From JBGFRR01 sp041695045 (GTDB lineage: Bacteria; Bacteroidota; Ignavibacteria; UBA10030), in the NCBI GenBank assembly GCA_041695045.1, contig JBGFRR010000016.1, positions 1 to 51,076 on the forward strand: 51,076 bases of DNA, in the 5' to 3' direction. The notes beneath the pieces are model-generated. The model saw nothing but the letters and a program-made list of their open reading frames with translations. It was not told the DNA's origin and did not search any database. Of the stretch, positions 34,072 through 42,222 are shown one piece after another (the stretch's first letter is position 1; the number at the start of each line of letters is the position of its first letter). Both the position numbers and the translations under genes were made by a program.

Positions 34072-34416
34072 TTATGCCTTTTTCGACAACGTGTTCTGAC
34101 TATTGGCTTGCAGGTCATTCATTGCCGTGACGAAGATTGCAAACTCTGGACACAGATAGTAACACAACTGGCAGTTGACGCACTCGTCAGGTTGCTCAAC
34201 CACGGGAAAGTGATAGCCTTTGGCGTTGAATTCCGGCGACAGTGTGAGGACCTTCCGCGGGCAGAACTCCACGCAGAACTCGCATCCTTTGCAACGCGCC
34301 TCCAGGATCGTTACACGTCCTCGCGGCGGCCTAGGGAATTCCACGATCGGTTGGCGTTTCTTGTGCTGGCTCATCTTCTGAGCAGTCACCGCAGGTGTCT
34401 GTTGTCTCCCAGTCAT
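34072..34416 (-). CDS. korD: Ferredoxin-type subunit of 2-oxoglutarate oxidoreductase (KorD)
   Basis: 114 residues with two [4Fe-4S] motifs, 'CKGCEFCVEFCPRKVLTLS' (about 43-61) and 'CVNCQLCYYLCPEFAIFV' (about 78-95). The spacing and flanks ('FNAKGYHFPVVEQPDECVNC') are those of KorD-type delta subunits. A basic N-terminal extension of about 30 residues precedes them. It lies directly before korA, so it is the internal electron acceptor of the Kor complex, and it could be the point where bifurcated low-potential electrons enter. Confidence 0.9.
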   Translation of the reverse strand: MTGRQQTPAVTAQKMSQHKKRQPIVEFPRPPRGRVTILEARCKGCEFCVEFCPRKVLTLSPEFNAKGYHFPVVEQPDECVNCQLCYYLCPEFAIFVTAMNDLQANSQNTLSKKA

Positions 34417-34914
34417 TCAATCTCCGGTTCCAATATCCAAGCAATAGGCAGCTTGAATAAGTTCGTGCTCAACATTTTCGTGGCGTTTCAAGTTGGAGAT
34501 CATCTCGTGAACACGCATACACAGGTTGTTCAGCTGGGTCATCTCCACAGTACAGAAGTCCAACAACTCATCGACGGACGCGAGAATCGTCTCATGTTCC
34601 CGCCGCAGCAGTTCTATTTTCCGTGCTGCAGTCGGCAGCCGTACTACAATATCATCCAAGAAACCACCCTGTTCCTCAAGGTCAAAATGACGTTGGAGAT
34701 GGTCACGAAACTCTCGAAGTTCCCCCCGGAGGGTTTGAACCACAGTTATCGGTGAAGCCGCTGTGCCTCCCTCAAGCCTCTTCTGAAGACCGCGGATGAT
34801 TGCATGGAGGAGTTTGTGTTCCCTGAGGATCTCTACTGCCAGATCATGGCTTGTTCCCTGTGGGAACTGTCCTTCACCCAATGTCGGTCTGTGATTTGAT
34901 TCTTGGGATCTCAT
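34417..34914 (-). CDS. Hemerythrin HHE-domain protein
   Basis: 165 residues, all-helical. Metal ligands of the hemerythrin fold can be followed: 'EILREHKLLHAII', 'HLQRHFDLEEQGGFLDDI', 'LLRREHETILASV' and 'MISNLKRHENVEHELIQAAY'. Such proteins bind O2 or NO at a di-iron centre and often sense or scavenge oxygen. It is the first gene of the long Kor/Hdr/Flx/Frd/Mvh array and abuts korD with no gap, so it is well placed to protect or signal for oxygen-labile enzymes. Short 5' region of about 110 bases divergent from mntA must contain the promoter of the array, but I see no clear boxes. Confidence 0.85.
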   Translation of the reverse strand: MRSQESNHRPTLGEGQFPQGTSHDLAVEILREHKLLHAIIRGLQKRLEGGTAASPITVVQTLRGELREFRDHLQRHFDLEEQGGFLDDIVVRLPTAARKIELLRREHETILASVDELLDFCTVEMTQLNNLCMRVHEMISNLKRHENVEHELIQAAYCLDIGTGD

Positions 34915-35028
34915 TGCCTACATTTCGAGTACTCAAAAATGGAGCATGTATGGAAATCATTACCGTAGAGAACGAGCAAATCAAGCTTACCAGAGTCCTT
35001 CTTGATACTAAATATTTTTTTGTTGGTC

Positions 35029-35331
35029 ATGAATTCGATTGAACAACATATCGAATCCATCAAGCAATTGTGTGTAAAGCACAAAGTGAAAAGCCTCTTT
35101 GTCTTTGGGTCGCTCTTTACGGACAGATACACAGGTTCGAGCGACATTGATCTTCTTGTGGAATTCGAGACCATCAGTTTGGAACAGTATGCCGACAACT
35201 ATTATGACTTCAAGTTCGCCTTAGAAAAGATTCTGGAGAAACAAGTCGATCTCTTGGAGATGAAAGCCATAACGAATCCTTACTTCAGGCAGGCCGTCGA
35301 TCGCAGCAAGCAGGTTGTGTATGCATCCTGA
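35029..35331 (+). CDS. mntA: MntA-type nucleotidyltransferase (antitoxin)
   Basis: 100 residues from the ATG at 35029. 'FVFGSLFTDRYTGSSDIDLL' has the minimal nucleotidyltransferase signature GS-x10-DxD (Gly27-Ser28, Asp39, Asp41). MntA proteins AMPylate and neutralise the HepT RNase encoded next to them. It overlaps hepT by 11 bases. The pair forms a module on the plus strand wedged between two minus-strand redox operons, so it was probably acquired. Confidence 0.88.
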   Translation: MNSIEQHIESIKQLCVKHKVKSLFVFGSLFTDRYTGSSDIDLLVEFETISLEQYADNYYDFKFALEKILEKQVDLLEMKAITNPYFRQAVDRSKQVVYAS

Positions 35332-35659
35332 GAACAAGACATGGCTCTACGATATTCTGACCGCAATCAATGAAATCGAAAGTTACTTTGTCGATAGACC
35401 AAAGACCTTTGACGCATTTGTTTCTGACACAAGAACACGACGTGCTGTTGAACGAAATCTTGAAATCATTGGTGAAGCTGTTCACAGAATTATCAAGAAG
35501 AACCCTTCAGTCGACCTTCCTGACTCGAGAAAGATTGTCGACGCAAGAAACAGGATCATCCATGGTTACGATATTGTGTCAGTAGAAATCATCTGGAGCA
35601 TCATCACCAGTTATCTGCCTCAACTAAAACAGACAGTTGAAAAGCTGTTGGTAGAATAA
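35321..35659 (+). CDS. hepT: HepT-type HEPN ribonuclease (toxin)
   Basis: 112 residues from the ATG at 35321. Helical HEPN/DUF86 protein with the RNase motif Rx4H at Arg76-His81 in 'DARNRIIHGYD', where the HGYD extension is typical of HepT. 'AVERNLEIIGEAVHRI' is the other conserved helix. HepT cleaves RNA unless modified by MntA. An alternative TTG six bases upstream adds two residues. Complete, no sign of decay. Confidence 0.9.
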   Translation: MHPENKTWLYDILTAINEIESYFVDRPKTFDAFVSDTRTRRAVERNLEIIGEAVHRIIKKNPSVDLPDSRKIVDARNRIIHGYDIVSVEIIWSIITSYLPQLKQTVEKLLVE

Positions 35660-35683
35660 CGATTTCCCTTTTAGTCAAACTAT

Positions 35684-35754
35684 ACTCCTAATCCCAACGC
35701 CGCCTTCACCTCAGCCTGCAACTGTTCAGGCCTGAAGTGCCACACGAAGATGCT
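35684..35754 (-). pseudogene. Relic of the 3' end of an hdrA-type gene
   Basis: About 70 bases resemble the last bases of the fusion gene at 36179-39430 (its codons for WHFRPEQLQAEVKAALGLEV) at roughly 80 percent identity, in the same orientation. The rest of the copy is missing. It lies between the HepT/MntA module and the DUF433 gene, so these accessory genes appear to have entered where a second hdrA-like gene ended, or to have arrived with that fragment. Confidence 0.7.
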
Positions 35755-35866
35755 CTTTTCGTTCTACTCCAAGCCGTATTTGATTGCCACAGAATATTTC
35801 TCTACTGTCCGGTCATTCTTGAGTCCCAACAACAGTGTCTTGTGCAGATCACAAAAAGGAGATTCC

Positions 35867-36139
35867 ATGAAAGAACTTGAGACTCAACATCGACACATTA
35901 CGCGTGAGCCAGAGACCGGAGAACCGATGATTCAGAACACGGGAATCTCTGTTCGAGCCATTGCCGAATGGTGGAATATGGGCGCTCAACCTGAAGAGAT
36001 TCTGATTCATTTTCCCCACCTGACGCTTTCACAAATCTTTGATGCCCTCAGCTTCTACGCTGATCATAAAGAAGAAATCGATCAGTTTATCGACGCCAAC
36101 CGAGTTCCGGAAGATTTGAGTGGCACGCGTTTATCTTGA
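35867..36139 (+). CDS. DUF433 antitoxin-like protein (orphan)
   Basis: 90 residues from the ATG at 35867, with AAAAAGGAG upstream. Pattern: 'HITREPETGEPMIQNTGISV', then 'AIAEWWNMGAQPEEILIHFP' and 'LTLSQIFDALSFYADHKEEI'. These are the helix-turn-helix-like blocks of DUF433. DUF433 proteins usually act as antitoxins beside a PIN-like DUF5615 toxin. No such toxin follows: the next gene is the convergent fusion gene 40 bases on. Either it is an orphan antitoxin or the toxin was lost. Confidence 0.8.
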   Translation: MKELETQHRHITREPETGEPMIQNTGISVRAIAEWWNMGAQPEEILIHFPHLTLSQIFDALSFYADHKEEIDQFIDANRVPEDLSGTRLS

Positions 36140-36178
36140 CGTTGTGGTACGTTTGATCCCGCACTGAGAATTCCTTCC

Positions 36179-39100
36179 TCACACCTCCAATCCTAACGCC
36201 GCTTTCACTTCCGCCTGTAACTGCTCAGGCCTGAAATGCCACACAAAGACCGCTTTCTTCGGACAGGTTGCCATACAGGTCCCGCAGCCTTTACAGATGG
36301 CTTCGTTGATTTCAACACGCTTCTTGACCTCTCCACCTACCTCATACTCGACCAGCGTAATTGCTTTGAACGGACACGGATCGACACAGTAGGCACAGCC
36401 GTCGCAATTCTCCAGTACGACGTGAGAGATTGTCGGCTCAAGGTCAATCTTATCCCGGGAGAGAATCGTTGCGGCGCGGGCGGCAGCTCCCAACGCCTGT
36501 GAAATGACCTCTTCAACGTCGAGCGGCGAGTGGGCATTGCCGCAGAGGAAAATACCGTCCGTCGCGAAATCAATCGGCCGTAGTTTCCGATGCGCCTCAA
36601 GGAAGAATTTATCCTCACCTAACGGAACCTTCAGCAATTGCGCTAGATCTTTGTTCCCCTCGCTCGGTACTGTCGCCGCCGCAAGCACCACACGATCGAC
36701 CGGCAGTTGGATCATCTCGCCAAGCGTCTCATCCCGAACAGTAATCAAGAGCTTCCCATTCTGACCGGCGACGGTTGGCGGTTGGTCGTCTGCATAGCGG
36801 ACAAAGGCGACACCAAGCTGCCGGGCCTTCGTGTAAAAAGCTTCTCTGAACCCGTACGTCCGCATCTCGCGATACAGCACATAGACGTGCGTGTCGGGAT
36901 ACCGCTCACGAATCTGCAGAGCCAGTTTTACCGTCTCCGAGCAACAGGTGCGACTGCAATACGGGCGTTCTGCATTCCGCGATCCCACGCACTGGATGAA
37001 CGCCACACACTTGGCTTTGAACGCACCGCTCGCAAGTTGTTCTTCCAGCTCCCGATGCAACATAACCCGGTTGTCTTGACCGTAGAGATGCTCGGCAGGC
37101 TTGTACGTCTGCGCCCCCGTGGCAACGACAATAACGCCGTGTTGAATTTCTACACCACCCCCATTTCCGGCCACTGTGATCTTTGACTGGAAGTTCCCGA
37201 GCGAGCCTTTCACTTCGGTCAGCGCTGCATTCGTGTGCACGTGAATATTTTTGTGAGACATCACGGCTGTCGTAAGTTTCCGCAGCGCTTCTTGGGGATT
37301 TTCTCCCGTCAGCAGATAACGGGTTCCTTTCAGGTATCCGCCGACCGTCACCTCTTTTTCAACCAGGTGGACGCCGAATCCCTGATCCGCCAACGCAAGC
37401 GCGGCTGTCATGCCGGCGAGTCCGCCGCCGATCACGAGTGCATCGCGACATACCTCGAGCGGTTGCGAATAGAGTGGATCATTGAGCTTCACTTTCGCGA
37501 CCGCCATCCGAACAAGGTCTCTGGATTTCGCCGTTGCCTTTTCCGGTTCATGCATATGCACCCACGAACACTGGTCGCGGATGTTCGCCATCTCGAAGTA
37601 GTACGGGTTCAATCCCGCCGCCCGCACCGAGCTTCGAAAGAGCCCTTCGTGCGTCCTCGGCGTGCAGGAGGCCACGACGACGCGATTCAACCCGTGCTCT
37701 TTGATCTTCTCTTTGATTCGCTCAAGACTGTCGTTCGAGCAGGAGTAGAGATTGTTCTCTGCATAGACCACATTCGGAAGTGTGCGGGCGTACTCGACGA
37801 CCGACGGCACGTTGACAACGCCGGCAATGTTCGTTCCGCAATGACAGACAAAAACTCCAACTTTTGGCTCCTCGCCTCGGACGTCTCGCTCCGGAGGATA
37901 CTCGGTTGGGGTGATCAGATTCCCACGCACGTCGCTGAGGAGCGAGAGAACTTTGGCGGCAGCACCGGAGGCCTGGGCGACAGTTTCAGGAATGTCCTTC
38001 GGCTCGGTAAACGGCCCTGCAACGAAGATTCCATCGCGGCCAGTCTCGACGGGATTGAACACCGAGGTCTCGCAGAATCCGAATTTGTTGAGATGGATGC
38101 CGAATGTCTCCGCAATCTTCCGCACACTCTTCGGCGGCTGCATCCCGACCGACAGCACCACAAGGTCGTACTCGCTCTCGACCGTTGCGTCTCCTTCATT
38201 GAGATAGCGAATCACCAAGTTCTTGCTCCCCGGGGTTTCTCGAATCACCGGCACGCGACATCGGATGTAGTTGATCCCTTGCTTCTTTGCGGATTCGAAA
38301 TAGGACTCAAATCCTTTGCTGAACGCGCGGATGTCCATGAAGAAGATGTCGCACTGAAGGTCGGCGCCCGCATGTTCCTTCGCGATGATGGCTTCCTTTG
38401 TGGCATACATGCAGCAGACAGATGAGCAATAATCCCGCTCGTAATCGCGCGAGCCAACGCACTGGAGGAATGCAATCCGCTGTGGCTTTCTAAAATCAGA
38501 TGGACGGAAGACGTGGCCAGCATACGGGCCTGAGGGAGAGAGAATGCGCTCGAACTCAATCGCGGTAACAACGTTCGGAAACCGGCCATAGCCGAAATCG
38601 GGCTTCACTGTTGGATCGAACGTCTCATAGCCGGGCGCGAGAACGACGGCACCAACGTTCAGCTCGACTGTTTTATCTTTCTGAGTGTAATCGATTGCTT
38701 TGGCTTCGCAGACGGCTTCGCAGATTCCGCAGCCAGTGTACTTCAGGTGGACGCAGACCTCCTGATCAATCGACGGCTTGTTAGGAATCGCCTGAGGATA
38801 GTAGATGGACACAGCCGGCCGATTGTTCAGTCCCATGTTGTACGCGTTCGGGATCTCCTTGGGCATGATGGAGGACGCAGGCCCTCTCACGTCCTTGCCG
38901 ACCGGGCAGATGAAATTGCACGCACCGCACGTCCAGCACATCGGATTGTGCTTCCCGAACGGGGGCTCGAGTTTCTTTCGTGGTCCTCTTCCTGTGAACC
39001 CGATCGCACTGCGCCCCATCCGCTCCTCGCACATGCGCACACACAGGCCGCAGTAGACGCAATCATCCATCTTCATCTTGATGCGCGGCGCATACACCCC

Positions 39101-39430
39101 CTGCTCGGCGGCAATGCGCTGGATTTCAGTAGCGGTTGAGCAGCGGGCGAGGAGAAGCTCGGCCGTGATCTTCCGTGCGCGCTTGACTCGCTCAGTGTCG
39201 GTAAACACCTGGATCCCATTCAATGCGGGGTATGAGCACGATGCCTGGAGCGTCGGCGCTCGATTCGGGGCATGAACCTCGGCCACACACAACCTGCATG
39301 CACCGTACGGCGAAAGCGCCTTGTGGTAACAAAGCGTGGGCACTTTCAAGCCGAGTTTCTCGATGGAGCTGAGAAGACTCGTCCCTTCGGCGACTTCAAC
39401 GTCCTGATTGTTGATGGCGAGCTTGATCAT
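36179..39430 (-). CDS. Giant fusion: NuoG-type iron-sulfur N-terminus, HdrA C-terminal half, then a second HdrA
   Basis: 1083 residues. Residues 1-180 match the N-terminus of NuoG and of [FeFe]-hydrogenases: a [2Fe-2S] site (Cys34, Cys45, Cys48, Cys65) and two [4Fe-4S] motifs (Cys124-127-130-134; Cys165-168-171-175). About 215-520 is the second half of an HdrA ('GCGICEAVCEAKAIDY', 'FLQCVGSRDYERDYCSSVCC', 'VAGPFTEPKDIPETVAQASG'); the matching first half is in the gene at 44466-45377. About 530-1083 is another HdrA ('VGVFVCHCGTNIAGVVN', 'MANIRDQCSWVH', 'ALVIGGGLAGMTAALALADQ'), ending in motifs 'CDGCAYCVDPCPFKAI' and 'CKGCGTCMATCPKKAV'. It likely joins NADH-side clusters to one or two HdrA flavins. 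Domain reading is direct; function inferred. Last gene of its operon. Confidence 0.85.
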   Translation of the reverse strand: MIKLAINNQDVEVAEGTSLLSSIEKLGLKVPTLCYHKALSPYGACRLCVAEVHAPNRAPTLQASCSYPALNGIQVFTDTERVKRARKITAELLLARCSTATEIQRIAAEQGVYAPRIKMKMDDCVYCGLCVRMCEERMGRSAIGFTGRGPRKKLEPPFGKHNPMCWTCGACNFICPVGKDVRGPASSIMPKEIPNAYNMGLNNRPAVSIYYPQAIPNKPSIDQEVCVHLKYTGCGICEAVCEAKAIDYTQKDKTVELNVGAVVLAPGYETFDPTVKPDFGYGRFPNVVTAIEFERILSPSGPYAGHVFRPSDFRKPQRIAFLQCVGSRDYERDYCSSVCCMYATKEAIIAKEHAGADLQCDIFFMDIRAFSKGFESYFESAKKQGINYIRCRVPVIRETPGSKNLVIRYLNEGDATVESEYDLVVLSVGMQPPKSVRKIAETFGIHLNKFGFCETSVFNPVETGRDGIFVAGPFTEPKDIPETVAQASGAAAKVLSLLSDVRGNLITPTEYPPERDVRGEEPKVGVFVCHCGTNIAGVVNVPSVVEYARTLPNVVYAENNLYSCSNDSLERIKEKIKEHGLNRVVVASCTPRTHEGLFRSSVRAAGLNPYYFEMANIRDQCSWVHMHEPEKATAKSRDLVRMAVAKVKLNDPLYSQPLEVCRDALVIGGGLAGMTAALALADQGFGVHLVEKEVTVGGYLKGTRYLLTGENPQEALRKLTTAVMSHKNIHVHTNAALTEVKGSLGNFQSKITVAGNGGGVEIQHGVIVVATGAQTYKPAEHLYGQDNRVMLHRELEEQLASGAFKAKCVAFIQCVGSRNAERPYCSRTCCSETVKLALQIRERYPDTHVYVLYREMRTYGFREAFYTKARQLGVAFVRYADDQPPTVAGQNGKLLITVRDETLGEMIQLPVDRVVLAAATVPSEGNKDLAQLLKVPLGEDKFFLEAHRKLRPIDFATDGIFLCGNAHSPLDVEEVISQALGAAARAATILSRDKIDLEPTISHVVLENCDGCAYCVDPCPFKAITLVEYEVGGEVKKRVEINEAICKGCGTCMATCPKKAVFVWHFRPEQLQAEVKAALGLEV

Positions 39431-39433
39431 GCT

Positions 39434-39856
39434 CTATTCCTCGTGTACGACCTGCTCGAAACTGAAATGCACATCCGGGTGTGTCGCCTTCAAACAGCGA
39501 ACTGTTTCCTCCAAATCTCCAAGTGGTTTTCTATCGATATGACTTCTCTTGAACCTCGCAATGACCGTTGTCCCTTCTCCCGGGGCACTCGTGATGTCCA
39601 TACTCCCCTCAGCCTCTTCGACTGATTGAGCGAGGAACGGCAAGCCAAGTCCGGTTTTCTTTTCGGACTTCGTTGTGAAGAACGGGTCGGTAGAACGCTT
39701 CACCTGAGCTTCCTCCATCCCTTCACCGTCGTCGGAGATCTCCAACATGAGGAGGTCTTTCTGTTCGCTTTCCGTCAATCGAATCTTGATGTTCTTTGCC
39801 TTCGCTCGAATGGAGTTCTCAATGATGTCGAGGATATGCAGCGAGAGATCTTCCAT
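39434..39856 (-). CDS. Small HATPase_c-domain protein
   Basis: 140 residues. GHKL ATP-binding boxes: 'HILDIIENSIRAKAKNIKI' (N-box), 'LEISDDGEGM' (G1), 'TGLGLPFLAQSVEEAEGSM' (G2-like) and 'GEGTTVIARF'. There is no dimerisation or sensor domain, so it is not a complete histidine kinase. Such stand-alone ATPases are found with PHP, DRTGG and CBS genes next to NADH-linked [FeFe]-hydrogenase operons, where their task is unknown; a regulatory or assembly role is inferred. It ends 4 bases before the big fusion gene. Confidence 0.8.
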   Translation of the reverse strand: MEDLSLHILDIIENSIRAKAKNIKIRLTESEQKDLLMLEISDDGEGMEEAQVKRSTDPFFTTKSEKKTGLGLPFLAQSVEEAEGSMDITSAPGEGTTVIARFKRSHIDRKPLGDLEETVRCLKATHPDVHFSFEQVVHEE

Positions 39857-39859
39857 GCG

Positions 39860-40582
39860 TCAGATACGTACCGACCTGCCTTCATCGCCTGAGAGACTCT
39901 TCCGAATCTCCTCGAAACTCATCTTGTGCATCACAAACGTGGTGAATCGGTTCCCAATCGTCTCAAGCCTGTGCGAATCGGACGACGTGATGACTCCTCC
40001 CCGATGCTCACAGGGAATCATGCTGCGATTGGCTGGGTCGGCTAATTCAAGAGCGTCGAGGGGGAGGTCTGCTGGAATGAACCCCAGCTGCCCGATAATG
40101 CCGAAGCCTTCCCGGTCTACATGCGCTGCGATGGCAAGTCCATCGCGCTCGTGGATCAGCTCGACAAGTTTATCAATCGTAATGTCCGTCGCTCCGATGA
40201 GAAGCTTTTTGCTGAATCCAACGACTTCTTCATGCTCATTGACGATCACTTGCTCGCCATACAGCTTCTCGTCATTCGTTCCATGGAGATTTTCGGACAC
40301 AATTTCCTGCAGCGAAAAGAGCTGCTCATCGCTGCCAAACAGCGCCAGGATATGCACCTCTTCCTTCGTTGTCACTTCCATTCCGCCGATAACACCCAAA
40401 CCTTCCCTCTCTGCTGTTTTCTTGACGGCCGGAACGTTAGCTGCCGAATTATGATCGCAAATGCCAATCATGTGGAGTCCCCGTTCTTTGGCTCTTCGTA
40501 CGATACACTTCGGCGACATCTCCAACTCGGCACAGGGGGACAAGCATGTGTGAATGTGCAAATCCACCTTAAACTCTCTCAT
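39860..40582 (-). CDS. PHP-domain phosphoesterase-like protein
   Basis: 240 residues from the ATG at 40582 (MREFKVDLHIHTCLSPC). Metal-binding motifs of PHP proteins: 'DLHIHT', 'GICDHNSAANVP', 'GMEVTTKEEVHILALF', 'IAAHVDREGFG' and near the end 'SSDSHRLETI'. Probable hydrolase of a phosphate ester, substrate unknown. It overlaps the upstream DRTGG gene by 14 bases and is 3 bases from the HATPase gene, so these belong to one regulatory cassette inside the operon. Confidence 0.85.
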   Translation of the reverse strand: MREFKVDLHIHTCLSPCAELEMSPKCIVRRAKERGLHMIGICDHNSAANVPAVKKTAEREGLGVIGGMEVTTKEEVHILALFGSDEQLFSLQEIVSENLHGTNDEKLYGEQVIVNEHEEVVGFSKKLLIGATDITIDKLVELIHERDGLAIAAHVDREGFGIIGQLGFIPADLPLDALELADPANRSMIPCEHRGGVITSSDSHRLETIGNRFTTFVMHKMSFEEIRKSLSGDEGRSVRI

Positions 40583-40919
40583 GCGCTTTGATTCCGAGGT
40601 CACTCAGCTGACACACCACATCGTACGTCGAAAGCTTGCTCACGAAGATGGGGATGTTCTCTTCCGTCGCCTTCTGCAACGTGCCTACGTCCGGCGACCT
40701 TCCGTGGACGATGATGATTGCTGCAAGCCCTTTCGTGCTCGCGACGGCGACAATGTTCGCGTGCATCTGAAGCGTGATCCACACCTCACCTTCTTTAGCG
40801 TGCGCAAGGACGTCGCTCAGCAAATCCCCCGCGTAGCCGCCGCTCACCTTCCGGTCGAGCAGGTTTCCGCCTGTTTTGATCTCCAAGTCCAACGCTGTGA
40901 CAATGTCTCTGAGATGCAT
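40569..40919 (-). CDS. DRTGG-domain protein (first of two)
   Basis: 116 residues. 'VSGGYAGDLLSDVLAHAKEG' and 'VWITLQMHANIVAVASTKGL' followed by 'AIIIVHGRSPDVGTLQKATE' match the DRTGG fold. It is also found as the N-terminal domain of HPr kinase-like and CBS-containing proteins and may bind a small ligand. A paralogue with the same outline lies at 41851-42201. No catalytic residues are visible. The pair flanks the CBS/ATPase gene. Confidence 0.8.
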   Translation of the reverse strand: MHLRDIVTALDLEIKTGGNLLDRKVSGGYAGDLLSDVLAHAKEGEVWITLQMHANIVAVASTKGLAAIIIVHGRSPDVGTLQKATEENIPIFVSKLSTYDVVCQLSDLGIKAHERV

Positions 40920-40921
40920 GG

Positions 40922-41854
40922 TTAATTCTTCGTGTAAACTGTGAATCGAAGATTCGTGCCCTCTCCGACTTTCGAATCAAGACTCATTTCATCCGAGTTG
41001 CTTTTGATGTTGGGAAGACCCATACCTGCACCAAACCCAAGCTCGCGCACCCAATCCGGGGCCGTGGAATACCCCGGCCGCATCGCTTGTTCGATGTCGG
41101 GAATGCCGGGCCCTTTATCGATCGCATGGATCGTAACCCGATTCGGCTCAATGGTCGCTACTAACTCACCGCCCCGCGCAAAAATGACGATGTTCATCTC
41201 GGCTTCGTAGGAGGCAATGGCAATTCTTCTGACTGTCTCGGGCAGAAGGCCGAGGCTCAAGAGATTCTTCTTGAGCCTGCTGCTCGCTTCCCCGGCTTTC
41301 TGAAAGTTCGAGCCTTCCACATTGTGACGCAGCACCAGTAATGATTTGTCGGACACGATATCTTCGAAAAGATGACCCGGCCTGTAGTGCGCTCGTTCTT
41401 CTGCGTGGTGGTTCATCTCGAGCTTCCTCAACAGACAGCGCACGATGTCTCCCTTTGTCAGAATCCCGACCAGCTTTTTCGTCTTGCGGTCAACGATCGG
41501 AAAGCGCCCAAAGCGATACCGCGCGAACTGATTGAGCGCGTGCACCAGCGGTTCATCGTCGTTCAGTGTTACAACCGGAGACGCCATTTTTTTCTTTACA
41601 GGCGCTTTAGTCTCACCGTCGACAAGGGCTTTCAAAAGGTCCTCAATGCTCACGATGCCGACCAGCACACCGTTACTTAAGACTGGTGCTCCTGATATTT
41701 TGTATTCCTTCAGTATTGCTCTCACTTCATCCATGGTGTTCTCTGTGCTGACAGTGCGAACATCCCTCACCATCGCCTGTTCGACTTTCAGTTCGTAGAC
41801 AAGTTCCTGAACCCTTCCTGTGGTGAGGACCTGTGCTGTTCCATTTTCGATCAT
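40922..41854 (-). CDS. CBS-domain pair fused to an anti-sigma-factor-like ATPase domain
   Basis: 310 residues. Residues about 22-145 contain two CBS motifs ('VRDVRTVSTENTMDEVRAIL ... ISGAPVLSNGVLVGIVSIEDL' and 'ASPVVTLNDDEPLVHALNQF ... FGRFPIVDRKTKKLVGILTK'), which usually sense adenine nucleotides or NAD. About 175-310 is a GHKL ATPase of RsbW/SpoIIAB type: 'IAIASYEAEMNIVIFA' (N-box), 'IHAIDKGPGIPDIEQAM' and 'GFGAGMGLPNIKSNSDEM'. It could tie energy or redox state to a kinase-like switch for this operon. Overlaps the second DRTGG gene by 4 bases. The domain calls are clear; the signal is unknown. Confidence 0.88.
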   Translation of the reverse strand: MIENGTAQVLTTGRVQELVYELKVEQAMVRDVRTVSTENTMDEVRAILKEYKISGAPVLSNGVLVGIVSIEDLLKALVDGETKAPVKKKMASPVVTLNDDEPLVHALNQFARYRFGRFPIVDRKTKKLVGILTKGDIVRCLLRKLEMNHHAEERAHYRPGHLFEDIVSDKSLLVLRHNVEGSNFQKAGEASSRLKKNLLSLGLLPETVRRIAIASYEAEMNIVIFARGGELVATIEPNRVTIHAIDKGPGIPDIEQAMRPGYSTAPDWVRELGFGAGMGLPNIKSNSDEMSLDSKVGEGTNLRFTVYTKN

Positions 41855-42201
41855 ATTTCCGAGCAGCCTTTAATGCCCTTGCGGTAAAGCTTGCCGCAGC
41901 TTTCGAACATCGGCAGATTCGTCGCCAAAAGAATGATCCCTTTACTCTTCGCCAGCTGGATGACCGCTTCTTGCGGTTTTTTCCCGCGCACAAAACAGAT
42001 TGCTTTGATATCAGCCATCTCCGCGGTGTAGACACTTTGCACAGTTGTAAGCCCGGTGAGAAGGAGACACTGGGCCTTCGCATGCAGTAACACATCGCTC
42101 ATCAGGTCACAACCGCAGGCGATATCGATCTGGACGTTGTCGCCTTTCGTGTTGCACAGCTCTTCGGCCTGAAGAATGTCCATAAGTTCTCGAATCATCA
42201 C
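41851..42201 (-). CDS. DRTGG-domain protein (second of two)
   Basis: 116 residues. 'CGCDLMSDVLLHAKAQCLLL' and 'TGLTTVQSVYTAEMADIKAI', followed by 'CFVRGKKPQEAVIQLAKSKG', match the DRTGG pattern and parallel the protein at 40569-40919. It has several Cys (in 'DIACGCDLMSD' and 'FESCGKLYRKGIKGCSEI') not present in the paralogue, so a metal or redox role is possible. It lies between the NuoF-like gene and the CBS/ATPase gene. Confidence 0.8.
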   Translation of the reverse strand: MMIRELMDILQAEELCNTKGDNVQIDIACGCDLMSDVLLHAKAQCLLLTGLTTVQSVYTAEMADIKAICFVRGKKPQEAVIQLAKSKGIILLATNLPMFESCGKLYRKGIKGCSEI

Positions 42202-42222
42202 GGTCTGATCTCCCGAAGAATC

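Noticed and set aside
37235..38425. Long plus-strand open frame of 396 codons
   Set aside because: It lies wholly antisense to the HdrA fusion gene, has no family motifs and is Cys/His/Arg-rich in the way expected of a mirror frame.
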